This document shows, piece after piece, positions 27,325 to 34,987 of a stretch of 64,000 bases of DNA. Below the pieces are notes generated by a model that was not told where the DNA came from, did no database searches, and saw only the letters and a list, made by a program, of their open reading frames with translations. Both the position numbers and the translations under genes were made by a program. Each line of letters begins with the position of its first letter. The stretch's first letter is position 1. Location of the stretch: positions 7,502,001 through 7,566,000 of the forward strand of contig NZ_JACCBA010000001.1 of assembly GCF_013409365.1 (NCBI RefSeq). The letters run 5' to 3'. Source of the DNA: Actinomadura luteofluorescens (GTDB taxonomy: Bacteria > Actinomycetota > Actinomycetes > Streptosporangiales > Streptosporangiaceae).

Positions 27325-28071
27325 TCAGACCGCGGTCGCCGCGCGGGCGGGCTCCAGGGCCTCGGCGTAGCGGCGGACGATCAGGTCGGCGACCTCCGGC
27401 GCCGCGCCGAGGGCGGGGGAGACCGCGGCGGCGCCCGCGGCCAGGGACTCCCGGCGGACCTTGTCGGCGAAGTGGCCCGGAGCGAGGATGTAGGAGGCCA
27501 CCGCCACGCGCGGCGCCCCCGCCTCCAGCAGGGACCGCACCGCTTCGGCCGGCGCCGGGCGGGCCGCCGTCGCGTACGCCGGGACGACGTCCCGCCAGCC
27601 CCGCGCGCGCCACCGCCGCGCCAGCCGCGCGATGGTGGCGTTGGCGGACGCGTCGCTGGAGCCCGCCGAGGCGAGGACGACGGCCGTGTCCGGGTCGCCG
27701 GGCGCCACGCCCGCGTCGGCCAGGCGCCGCTCCAGGGCGTCCAGCAGCAGCGGGTGCGGGCCCAGCGTGCCCGCCGTGCGCAGGACGAGCCGCGGGTGCC
27801 GGCCGCGCACCCGGTTCAGCACGCCCGGGATGTCGGTCTTGCTGTGGTAGGCCGCGGTGAGGAGCAGGGGCAGCACGACCGCCTCGTCCGCGCCGTCCCC
27901 GGCCAGGCCGTCCAGCACCCGGTCGGGGGCGGGCGGCGCGTGGTCCAGGAACGAGGCGTGCACGGGCACGTCCGGGCGGCGCGCCCGGACGGCGTCGAGC
28001 AGCGCGGCGACGGTCGCGGCGGCGCGGGGGTCCCTGCTGCCGTGCGCCACCGCGACCATGGGGGCGCTCAC
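27325..28071 (-). CDS. sirohydrochlorin chelatase (CbiX/SirB-like)
   Basis: The 248-aa protein has two CbiX-like half domains. The first starts MVAVAHGSRDPRAAATVAALL with the metal-binding His and includes LPLLLTAAYHSKTDIP with the second His. The second has VLASAGSSDASANAT and VASYILAPGHFADKVRRE. This enzyme inserts Fe2+ into sirohydrochlorin to give siroheme, the cofactor of the sulfite reductase encoded upstream. The GTG overlaps the cysH stop by 4 bp (GTGA). Confidence 0.9.
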   Translation of the reverse strand: MSAPMVAVAHGSRDPRAAATVAALLDAVRARRPDVPVHASFLDHAPPAPDRVLDGLAGDGADEAVVLPLLLTAAYHSKTDIPGVLNRVRGRHPRLVLRTAGTLGPHPLLLDALERRLADAGVAPGDPDTAVVLASAGSSDASANATIARLARRWRARGWRDVVPAYATAARPAPAEAVRSLLEAGAPRVAVASYILAPGHFADKVRRESLAAGAAAVSPALGAAPEVADLIVRRYAEALEPARAATAV

Positions 28072-28778
28072 AGGTGGATGCCGCACTCGGTCTTGCCCAT
28101 CCCGGCCCACCGGCCGCTGCGCGGGTCCTCGCCGGGCGCGACCGGGCGGGTGCACGGCGCGCAGCCGATCGACGGGTAGCCGTCGTAGTGCAGCGGGTTG
28201 ACGAGCACCCCGTTGTCCTCGATGTAGTTGTCCATGTCCTCCTGGGACCAGCCGAGGATCGGGTTCACCTTGACCATGCCGCGCTTGCGGTCCCACTCGA
28301 CGACCCGGCGGTCGCGGCGGCTGGCGGTCTCGTCCCGGCGGATGCCGCTGAACCAGGCCATGTAGCCCTCCAGCGCGCGGCCGAGCGGCTCCACCTTCCG
28401 CAGGTGGCAGCACAGGTCGGGGTTGCGGCCGTACAGGCGCGGGCCGAGCGCGGCCTCCTGCTCCTCCACCGTGCGGGACGGGGTGACGTCGATGACGTTC
28501 ACCGGGTAGACGGCCTCGACGGCGTCGCGCGTCCCGACCGTCTCGGCGAAGTGGTAGCCGGTGTCGACGAACAGCACGTCGATGCCCGGCTTCACCTTCG
28601 ACACGAGGTGGATCAGGGCCGCGTCCGACATGGAGGACGTGAGGCAGATGCGGTCGCCGAACGTCGCGACCGCCCACCGGATGACCTCCAGCGTGGGGGC
28701 GCCCTCCAGGGCCGCGGCGGCCGACTCGACGATGTCCTGAAGGTCGAGGGTGGGTCTGTCGGTCTCCAGCAGGGTCAC
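28068..28778 (-). CDS. cysH: adenylyl-sulfate (APS) reductase, CysH family
   Basis: The 236-aa PAPS-reductase-family protein has LTSSMSDAALIHLV (PP-loop) and DVLFVDTGYHFAET. Two cysteine pairs (C123-C124 in DLCCHLRK and C206/C209 in GCAPCTRP) would hold a [4Fe-4S] cluster, and the catalytic Cys lies in the terminal ECGIHL (C232). The cluster ligands point to APS rather than PAPS as substrate, as usual in actinobacteria. The GTG overlaps the small zinc-ribbon gene by 4 bp. No cysD, cysN or cysC follows here. Confidence 0.93.
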   Translation of the reverse strand: MTLLETDRPTLDLQDIVESAAAALEGAPTLEVIRWAVATFGDRICLTSSMSDAALIHLVSKVKPGIDVLFVDTGYHFAETVGTRDAVEAVYPVNVIDVTPSRTVEEQEAALGPRLYGRNPDLCCHLRKVEPLGRALEGYMAWFSGIRRDETASRRDRRVVEWDRKRGMVKVNPILGWSQEDMDNYIEDNGVLVNPLHYDGYPSIGCAPCTRPVAPGEDPRSGRWAGMGKTECGIHL

Positions 28779-28945
28779 CGGGGGACCTCCTTGCTCGCGG
28801 CGCGGGGAGCGCCGACACCGAGGAACTTCAGGCTGAAGGAACGCAGGCAGTCGGGGCAGAACCAGGCCCCGGGGTTCTCGTCCCGGGGTTCGAGGCTCTC
28901 CTCGCCGCAGTAGGGGCAGTGGAACGGCGCCATCCGCTCGCTCAT
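28775..28945 (-). CDS. small two-CxxC zinc-ribbon protein of the sulfite-reduction operon
   Basis: The 56-aa protein has C10-PY-C13 and C30-PD-C33 pairs separated by a polar loop, then a short hydrophobic stretch (FSLKFLGVG). This is a likely zinc ribbon or rubredoxin-like fold. It begins 16 bp after sir and its TGA overlaps the cysH GTG, so it is tightly embedded. A small gene occupies the same place between sulfite reductase and cysH in streptomycetes. Function unknown; a redox or cluster-delivery helper is speculation. Confidence 0.75.
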   Translation of the reverse strand: MSERMAPFHCPYCGEESLEPRDENPGAWFCPDCLRSFSLKFLGVGAPRAASKEVPR

Positions 28946-28961
28946 GCGAGATCAGCCCCGT

Positions 28962-30629
28962 TCACTTGAGGTCCGCCTCGTCGGCGCGGTGCACCCACTC
29001 GGCGAAGGTCTCGCCGCCGGTGCGCTGCTCGTCGAACCGGCGCACGACGCGCTCGACGTAGTCGGTGAGCCCGGCCGAGGTGGTCTTGAGCCCGCGGACC
29101 TTCTTGCCGAACGACGCGCCGAGCCGCCCGCCGAGGTGGATCTGGAAGCCCTCGACCTGCTCGCCGTCGTCGTCCACGACGAGCTGGCCCTTCAGGCCGA
29201 TGTCGGCGACCTGGATGCGGGCGCAGGCGTTCGGGCAGCCGTTGACGTTGATCGTCAGCGGCTGGTCGAAGTCGGGGAGCCGCTCCTCCAGCTCGTCGAT
29301 CAGGTCCATCGCGCGCTGCTTGGTGTCGACGATGGCGAGCTTGCAGTACTCGATGCCCGTGCACGCCATCGTCTGGCGGCGGAACGTGGACGGCCGGACC
29401 TGGAGGTCGTGTTCGGCCAGCGCGTCGGCGAGCGCCTCGGTCCGCTCCTGCGGGACGTCCAGGATGACCATCTTCTGCTCGTTGGTCGTGCGGACGCGGC
29501 CGGAGCCGTAGCGCTCGGCGAGATCGCCGATGACGCCGAGCAGCTCGCCGTCGACCCGCCCGACGCGGGGCGCGAACCCGACGTAGTAGGCGCCGTCCTT
29601 CTGCGGGTGGATCCCGACGTGGTCGCGGCGGGCGAGCGGCGCGGCGGGCTCGGGGCCGTCCGGCAGCGCGTACCCGAGGTACTCCTTCTCCAGCACCTCG
29701 CGGAACTTCGCGGCGCCCCAGTCCTTCACCAGGAACTTCAGCCGGGCGCGGCTGCGCAGCCGCCGGTAGCCGTAGTCGCGGAAGATGGAGGTGACGCCGT
29801 GCCACACCTCGCTGGTCTGCTCGGGCTTGACGAACACGCCGAGGCTCTGCGCGAACATCGGGTTGGTGGACAGGCCTCCGCCGACGAACACTTGGTAGCC
29901 GGTCTCGCCCGCCTCGTTCACCACGCCCGTGAACGCGATGTCGTTGATCTCGTGGACGGTGCAGTGCGACGTGCAGCCCGACATCGCCGTCTTGAACTTG
30001 CGCGGCAGGTTGGAGAACTCGGGGGAGCCGATGAAGCGGTCGTGGATCTCGCGCAGGTCCGGCGTCGCGTCCACGACCTCGTCGGCCGCGATCCCGGCCA
30101 GCGGACAGCCGATGATCACCCGGGGGACGTCGCCGCACGCCTCCGTCGTGTGCAGCCCGACCGCCTCCAGCGCCTCCCAGATCGCGGGGACGTCCTCGAT
30201 CCGCACCCAGTGCAGCTGGACGTTCTGGCGGTCGGTGATGTCGGCGGTGCCCCGCGCGTACCGGGTGGAGACGTCCGCGATGGTGCGCAGCTGGGGGCCG
30301 CTCAGCTGACCGCCGTCGATGCGCACCCGCATCATGAAGTAGCGGTCCTCGAGCTCCTCGTCCTCCAGCGCGCCGGTCCTGCCGCCGTCGATGCCGGGCT
30401 TGCGCTGGGTGTACAGGCCCATCCAGCGGAACCGGCCGCGCAGGTCGGACGGGTCGATCGAGTCGAAGCCGCTCTTGGAGTAGATGTCGATGATCCGGCG
30501 GCGGACGTTCAGGCCGTCGTCGTTCTTCTTGTTCTCCTCGTTCTTGTTGAGCGGTTCGCGGTAGCCGAGGGCCCACTGGCCCTCGCCCTTCTTGCGTTTG
30601 GTCGCGGGTGGCACGGCGCGCGTCCTCAT
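28962..30629 (-). CDS. sir: ferredoxin-dependent sulfite reductase (siroheme/[4Fe-4S])
   Basis: The 555-aa protein is a duplicated nitrite/sulfite-reductase fold. The first half contains RFRWMGLYTQR and GTADITDRQNVQLHWVRIED. The second holds the four cluster/siroheme cysteines in TMACTGIEYCKLAIVDTK and NVNGCPNACARIQ. Context (cysH, chelatase, no nitrate genes) favours sulfite over nitrite as substrate. The ATG at 30629 has a poor ribosome-binding site; a GTG at 30614 is an alternative. A leader peptide and attenuator lie upstream. Confidence 0.93.
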   Translation of the reverse strand: MRTRAVPPATKRKKGEGQWALGYREPLNKNEENKKNDDGLNVRRRIIDIYSKSGFDSIDPSDLRGRFRWMGLYTQRKPGIDGGRTGALEDEELEDRYFMMRVRIDGGQLSGPQLRTIADVSTRYARGTADITDRQNVQLHWVRIEDVPAIWEALEAVGLHTTEACGDVPRVIIGCPLAGIAADEVVDATPDLREIHDRFIGSPEFSNLPRKFKTAMSGCTSHCTVHEINDIAFTGVVNEAGETGYQVFVGGGLSTNPMFAQSLGVFVKPEQTSEVWHGVTSIFRDYGYRRLRSRARLKFLVKDWGAAKFREVLEKEYLGYALPDGPEPAAPLARRDHVGIHPQKDGAYYVGFAPRVGRVDGELLGVIGDLAERYGSGRVRTTNEQKMVILDVPQERTEALADALAEHDLQVRPSTFRRQTMACTGIEYCKLAIVDTKQRAMDLIDELEERLPDFDQPLTINVNGCPNACARIQVADIGLKGQLVVDDDGEQVEGFQIHLGGRLGASFGKKVRGLKTTSAGLTDYVERVVRRFDEQRTGGETFAEWVHRADEADLK

Positions 30630-30701
30630 CTGTGGTCGTGAGGGACGCGCGGCGCACCGGCGCTCTGAGGCAGCCGGCTCGACGCTGAGCGGGATGAAGT
30701 C

Positions 30702-30760
30702 AAAGGTGACGCCGATGCGCCACGCGCCCGGCTGTACAGGGGCGTGGTCGGAGCGTCACC
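30702..30760 (-). terminator. attenuator hairpin in the sir leader
   Basis: In the minus-strand RNA, GGUGACGC (30760-30753) pairs with GCGUCACC (30712-30705), followed by UUU. A nested CCACGC/GCGUGG-type stem lies between the arms. The UGA stop of the leader peptide lies inside the left arm, so ribosome position can decide whether the hairpin forms. Confidence 0.6.
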
Positions 30761-30833
30761 TACAGATCGCGCTGCGGACGCGGAGGAAGTCGACGTGCCG
30801 GCGCTTGGCCAGCAACGGGTCCGCGGCAGTCAT
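30756..30833 (-). CDS. cysteine-type leader peptide upstream of sir
   Basis: The 25-codon ORF starts ATG at 30833, continues with ...LLAKRRHVDFLRV and ends RSAICR-stop. The K/R-R-H-V-D-L/F-x-R-V...C-R pattern is the recurrent actinobacterial leader peptide found before sulfur-assimilation operons, with a Cys codon just before the stop. Cysteine shortage would slow the ribosome at the UGU codon and alter the overlapping hairpin. A TATGAC overlapping the ATG region hints at a leaderless start. Confidence 0.75.
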   Translation of the reverse strand: MTAADPLLAKRRHVDFLRVRSAICR

Positions 30834-30901
30834 ACCCGAACTGTGACATGCCGTCTCGCGGACTGTCCAGTGACGTCCGGCATGCGGACGCGTGAGATGC
30901 G

Positions 30902-31087
30902 TCATCCCTGCCGCCTCCAGTTCACCGGAGGCTCGGCCTTCCCGCCGGACGCGGGGTCAGCGCGCCGGCCGGGGGCGGCGTCCTCGGGGGCGGCGGGCGC
31001 GGGGTGGTGCTGGCAGTCGCACCAGGAGCCGCCACGGCACTCCTCGTGGTGGCGCTCTCGGCACGACTGGCAGATCATGTCTTCCAT
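30902..31087 (-). CDS. small Cys/His-rich protein
   Basis: The 61-aa product begins MEDMICQSCRERHHEECRGG and continues SWCDCQHHPAP, giving CxxC, C and CxC plus several His residues, followed by a Pro/Ala-rich polar tail. Similar short Cys-rich proteins recur in actinobacteria. Metal binding is likely, function unknown. The ATG at 31087 is preceded by GGGTGAC; an ATG at 31078 is an alternative. Confidence 0.6.
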   Translation of the reverse strand: MEDMICQSCRERHHEECRGGSWCDCQHHPAPAAPEDAAPGRRADPASGGKAEPPVNWRRQG

Positions 31088-31323
31088 TGTCACCCATGGA
31101 GGCAAATGCCCGGTTCGCCGGGCGACCGCGTGTGGATGATCATGGTCCGCGAAACGTTCTGTGCCGTCATAGCGGGTATGGGCCAAGGGATGTGCACGGA
31201 ACGGGCGGCGCGCCTGCGGAACCACCGGGCGGGGGAGGGGATCGGCACGCCACGCGCGGAGCGGACCAGTGAAGTGGGCGACGCGGCATGTTCCGGGCGC
31301 GCGACCCTCTACGGTGGGGCGGT

Positions 31324-32376
31324 GTGACCACCGTCTCCGACGCAGCGGGCGCCTCCCGGGCTGGGGATCCGCCCTCCGGAAAAGACCCGGAGGGCCCGCA
31401 GCGGCGCCTGCGCGACCGCCTGAACGCGCGCGTGCGCGCCGACGCGCGGGCCGCCGCGGGGATCGCCTGGACGCTGACCAAGGGCACCGCCATCGGCGGG
31501 TTCCGCTACCGGGTCACCGGGCTGGCGGCGGAGGCCGCGTTCTTCGCCCTGCTGTCGATGCCTCCCCTCGTCATCGGGCTCATCGGCACGATGGGCCACC
31601 TGCGCGGCCTGTTCGGCACGGAGACGATCGCCGAGGTGCGCGCCTGGGTGATCGAGCACTCCCAGACGGTGCTGACCGGCCCGACCGTCAAGACGGTCGT
31701 CGTCCCGCTCATCGACGACGTGATCAGGGGCGGCAGCCCCGACATCGTGTCGGTCAGCTTCCTGATCTCGCTGTGGGCGGGGTCGCGGGCGACGAACGTC
31801 TACGTCGACACGATCACGATCGCCTACGGGCTGTCGGGCGTGCGCGGCGTGATCCGCACCCGGCTGCGCGCGTTCGTGCTCTACCTCATCGGGCTGCTGA
31901 CCCTGATCGTCGTGGTCCCGATGCTGGTGGCCGGGCCCGCGCTGGTCCGCCAGGCGCTGCCGGAGAGCACCGAGGCCGTCCAGGCGCTGTACTGGCCGGT
32001 CGTGGTGAGCGTGTCGATCGTCTTCCTCTCGCTGCTGTACCACATGAGCGTCCCGGTGCGGACGTCCTGGTGGCGCCAGACGCCCGGCGCGGCGCTGGCG
32101 CTGCTGATCTGGATCGTGGGCAGCTTCGTCCTGCGGATCTACCTGGCCGGCTCGCTGAGCGGGGTGTCGGTGTACGGGTCGCTGGCCGCCGCGATCGCGC
32201 TGCTGGCCTGGCTGTACGTGGCGGCGCTCGCGGTGCTGATCGGGGCCGCGCTGAACGCCGAGATCGACCGCCTGTGGCCCAGCGGGGACACCGCCCGGAT
32301 CCGCGCCGAGCTGGAGGCGCAGGCCGACCAGGTGCCGCGGGACCAGGGCGCGACGGGTAAAAACCACTCCGTTTGA
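31324..32376 (+). CDS. YihY/BrkB family integral membrane protein
   Basis: The 350-aa protein has a basic cytoplasmic N-terminus (ADARAAAGIAWTLTKGTAIGGFRYRVTGLAAEAAFFALLSMPPL). About six transmembrane helices follow, including FVLYLIGLLTLIVVVPMLVAG, VVVSVSIVFLSLLYHM, AALALLIWIVGSFVLRIYL and AAAIALLAWLYVAALAVLIGAALNAEI, typical of YihY/BrkB. The biochemical role of the family is unsettled. TACGGT about 7 nt before the GTG suggests a leaderless start; an in-frame ATG at 31288 is possible. Confidence 0.88.
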   Translation: MTTVSDAAGASRAGDPPSGKDPEGPQRRLRDRLNARVRADARAAAGIAWTLTKGTAIGGFRYRVTGLAAEAAFFALLSMPPLVIGLIGTMGHLRGLFGTETIAEVRAWVIEHSQTVLTGPTVKTVVVPLIDDVIRGGSPDIVSVSFLISLWAGSRATNVYVDTITIAYGLSGVRGVIRTRLRAFVLYLIGLLTLIVVVPMLVAGPALVRQALPESTEAVQALYWPVVVSVSIVFLSLLYHMSVPVRTSWWRQTPGAALALLIWIVGSFVLRIYLAGSLSGVSVYGSLAAAIALLAWLYVAALAVLIGAALNAEIDRLWPSGDTARIRAELEAQADQVPRDQGATGKNHSV

Positions 32377-32415
32377 GGTCCTGAAAAGGGCAAACATGTC
32401 GTAGCCTCGCGTGAC

Positions 32416-33444
32416 ATGACCCCCCGTGAGGAGACCGGCCGGCTCCGGACCGTGACCGGCACGATCGCGACGTCCGACATCACCGGGCCGGTGCTCTCCC
32501 ACGAGCACCTCCAGCTGGACCTGCGCTGGCCGGCGCGCCCCCAGCTCGCCTCCTCCGACCCGAACCGGTGGCTGGACGAGGAGAAGGCCGTCCAGCGGGA
32601 GCTGAACGGCCTGCGCAAGGACCACGGCCTCGGCCTCGTCGTCGACCTCACCTGCTCGGGCATGGGCCGCAACGCCGCCGCCCTCGCCCGCATCAGCGCC
32701 GGCGCCCGGGTTGCGGTGGTCGCCGGGACGGGCGTGTTCACCGAGCCGTTCCACCCCGCGTACGTGCGCGAGGTCCTCGCCGCCGGGGCGGCCCCCGCGC
32801 CCCCCGGATTCGAGGCGGACCGCGACGAGGCCGGGTACCCGGGCCCGTCGGCGGTCGACCGGCTCGCGGAGCGCCTGCTCGCCGAGGTCGGCTTCGGCAT
32901 GGACGGAACGAACTCGCTGCCCGGCGTCATCGGCGAGATCGGCACCTGGGGGGAGGCGCCGACCGAGACCGAGGAGCTGTGCCTGCGCGCCGCGGCCCAG
33001 GCGGGCCGCTACTCCGGCCTGTCGGTCGCGACCTACGGGCGCGCGGGCCTCGCCCAGCTGGAGATCCTCACCTCCGCCGGGCTGCCCCCCGGGCGCGTCG
33101 CGGTGGGGCAGCAGGACCGGGTGGACGACCCCGCCCAGCACCGCAAGATCGCCGAGTCGGGCGGGTACGTCTCGTTCGGCACGCTCGGCCTCGCGGGGGA
33201 GGACGCCTCCGCCGTCGGCGCCCGCGTCCGCCGGGTGCTGGACCTGCTGGAGGCCGGGCACGCCGACCGGGTGCTGCTGAGCACCGGGGTTGCCCGGATG
33301 GCCCAGGTCGGCCGCTACGGCGGCGCTGGTTTCGGGTACCTGTTCGACACGTTCCTGCCCGCGCTGCGCGCCGCGGGCGCCGACGAGGCGACCCTCGGCG
33401 CGATCCTGCACGACAACCCGCTGCGGTGGCTCACCGGTTCCTGA
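32416..33444 (+). CDS. phosphotriesterase-fold protein lacking most metal ligands (probable pseudoenzyme)
   Basis: The 342-aa protein has the overall phosphotriesterase layout: TVTGTIATSDITGPVLSHEH at the start and YGGAGFGYLFDTFLPALRAAG...NPLRWLTG at the end. The first HxH is intact (H29, H31). The bridging Lys is replaced by Gly (GVIGEIG, G173), the next His is absent (SVATYGR, 203-209), the GHxDR His is Gln (GQQDR, Q232), and the LLSxD Asp is Gly (LLSTG, G291). It therefore cannot build the usual binuclear centre. Catalysis by the family mechanism is unlikely; a binding or altered role is inferred. Confidence 0.8.
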   Translation: MTPREETGRLRTVTGTIATSDITGPVLSHEHLQLDLRWPARPQLASSDPNRWLDEEKAVQRELNGLRKDHGLGLVVDLTCSGMGRNAAALARISAGARVAVVAGTGVFTEPFHPAYVREVLAAGAAPAPPGFEADRDEAGYPGPSAVDRLAERLLAEVGFGMDGTNSLPGVIGEIGTWGEAPTETEELCLRAAAQAGRYSGLSVATYGRAGLAQLEILTSAGLPPGRVAVGQQDRVDDPAQHRKIAESGGYVSFGTLGLAGEDASAVGARVRRVLDLLEAGHADRVLLSTGVARMAQVGRYGGAGFGYLFDTFLPALRAAGADEATLGAILHDNPLRWLTGS

Positions 33445-33479
33445 GCGGGTAGGGGAACCCCTGGAAGGGGGTGCGTCCG

Positions 33480-34214
33480 ATGCCCTGGAACCGTCCCGCG
33501 GGACGAGGCGCCAGGCGGGCGGCGACCGTCCGGCTCCCCTACACCGACCGCTCCGAGGCGGGCCGGGTGCTCGCCGCCCGACTCGCCACGATGGGGCTGG
33601 ACGGGGCCGTGGTCCTCGCGCTGCCGCGCGGAGGCGTCCCCGTCGGCTACGAGATCGCGCGGCACCTCGAAGCCACGCTCGACGTGCTGGTGACCCGCAA
33701 GATCGGCTATCCGCCGCAGCCGGAGCTCGGCGTCGGCGCGATCGCCGAGGGCGGCGCCCCGGTGTTCGACGAGGGTCTGCTCGCCCGCCTCGGGCTCCGC
33801 GCGGACGACCTGGCCCCCACCGTGGAGGCCGAGCGCGCGGAACTGGACCGCCGGGTGACGGCCTACCGGCGCGGCCGGCCGCTGCCGCCGGTCGCCGGGC
33901 GGCCGGTGATCGTGGTGGACGACGGGCTCGCCACCGGCGGCACCGCCCGCGCGGCCGTGCGGGCGGTGCGTGGGCGCGGGCCGTCCCGGCTGGTCCTCGC
34001 GGTGCCGGTGGGCGCCGCCGAGACCGTCCGGAGCCTGGAGGCGGAGGTGGACGACCTGGTGGTGCCGGTCGCGCCCTGGGACTTCCAGGCCGTGGGGCAG
34101 TGGTACCGCGACTTCGGGCAACTCGGCGACGCCGACGTGACGGCCTGGCTGGAGCGCGCCGGACGGCCGGGCGGCGGCCCCGCGGACGGGCCCGCGGAGC
34201 CGGGCCGGGCGTGA
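33480..34214 (+). CDS. phosphoribosyltransferase-family protein
   Basis: The 244-aa protein has the type I PRTase fold: VVLALPRGGVPVGYEIARHLEATLDVLVTRKIG and the PRPP loop VIVVDDGLATGGTARAAVRAV. Related actinobacterial proteins are stand-alone or fused to a hydrolase domain; the substrate base is unknown. The ATG at 33480 has AGGGGG upstream; a GTG at 33471 is too close to it. It lies 35 bp after the phosphotriesterase-fold gene. Confidence 0.87.
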   Translation: MPWNRPAGRGARRAATVRLPYTDRSEAGRVLAARLATMGLDGAVVLALPRGGVPVGYEIARHLEATLDVLVTRKIGYPPQPELGVGAIAEGGAPVFDEGLLARLGLRADDLAPTVEAERAELDRRVTAYRRGRPLPPVAGRPVIVVDDGLATGGTARAAVRAVRGRGPSRLVLAVPVGAAETVRSLEAEVDDLVVPVAPWDFQAVGQWYRDFGQLGDADVTAWLERAGRPGGGPADGPAEPGRA

Positions 34215-34378
34215 GCGGCGGTGCCGGTCCGGACGTGAACCGCCGGATGCCGGGACTGAATGGTCCCCCGCGGATTTTCGGGAAATGGCCACATCGGCGG
34301 GGCCGGTGCGGTAAAAGGGCGGCCGGCCGAATGTCGTGGAACGATGTGACCGGGTCGCAACGCAGATGTGACGGAGAA

Positions 34379-34410
34379 CCCGGGCCCGGTCGGGATGGAC
34401 CGGGCCCGGG
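34379..34410. terminator. 13-bp perfect hairpin
   Basis: CCCGGGCCCGGTC (34379-34391) pairs with 34398-34410 around GGGATG. It is the first of two hairpins between the convergent phosphoribosyltransferase and WhiB genes. Confidence 0.7.
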
Positions 34411-34418
34411 CAACGCAA

Positions 34419-34441
34419 ACGGCCCCGCGGGGCGGGGCCGT
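34419..34441. terminator. second convergent terminator
   Basis: ACGGCCCCG (34419-34427) pairs with CGGGGCCGT (34433-34441), followed by GACGTTTTA on the plus strand and by TTTGCGTTG on the minus strand. It can end transcription in both directions. Confidence 0.75.
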
Positions 34442-34504
34442 GACGTTTTACAGGTGGCGTGCCGGGGTTCGCGATGGGAGCGTTTCGGCGATCTGCGCCT
34501 TCGT

Positions 34505-34801
34505 TCAGGCGGCGTTGGCGCGACGCATGCGGCGACGGCGCTCGGACGCGCGCTCGTCCTCGTTCAGGCCGCCCCAGGTGCCGTACTTCTCGGGCCGGGA
34601 CACCGCGTAGTCCAGGCAGTCCGTACGGACCGGGCAGCCCATGCAGATCTGCTTGGCCTTGCGCTCGCGGATCTCGCGCTCGGGCTGGCGCTCGCCGTCG
34701 GGGCCGAAGAAGAGGACGAGGTCTTCCCCCCGGCACGCCGCGGCGTCCTGCCAGCCCCAGCTGGGACGAGGGAGGTTTGCCTGCCGACGTACCTGAGCCA
34801 T
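34505..34801 (-). CDS. WhiB-family [4Fe-4S] transcription factor
   Basis: The 98-aa protein has the four Wbl cysteines (C23, then C53-MG-C56 and C62), the GTWGG turn and a basic C-terminus (ERRRRMRRANAA) for DNA contact. The FFGPDGERQPEREIRERKAKQIC stretch resembles WhiD/WhiB3-type proteins more than WhiB1/WblE, but subclass assignment needs phylogeny. Wbl proteins bind the principal sigma factor and sense redox or NO. The ATG at 34801 has AAGGTGG upstream. Confidence 0.92.
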   Translation of the reverse strand: MAQVRRQANLPRPSWGWQDAAACRGEDLVLFFGPDGERQPEREIRERKAKQICMGCPVRTDCLDYAVSRPEKYGTWGGLNEDERASERRRRMRRANAA

Positions 34802-34987
34802 GGAACACCCACCTTGATTGGTTTCGAACAAATTCGGGACATGGACGCTCGACGTACTTCGGATGACAAGAGTCAGAGAAGCGCCGAATGTTCCAACGTC
34901 TGGAGTTGCCGCTCTGTTCCCCGTCCGGTTACTCCGGAAACCTGGGGACGTGCGACAGGGAGACCCTCGAATGGGGCCTCAAGGAGA

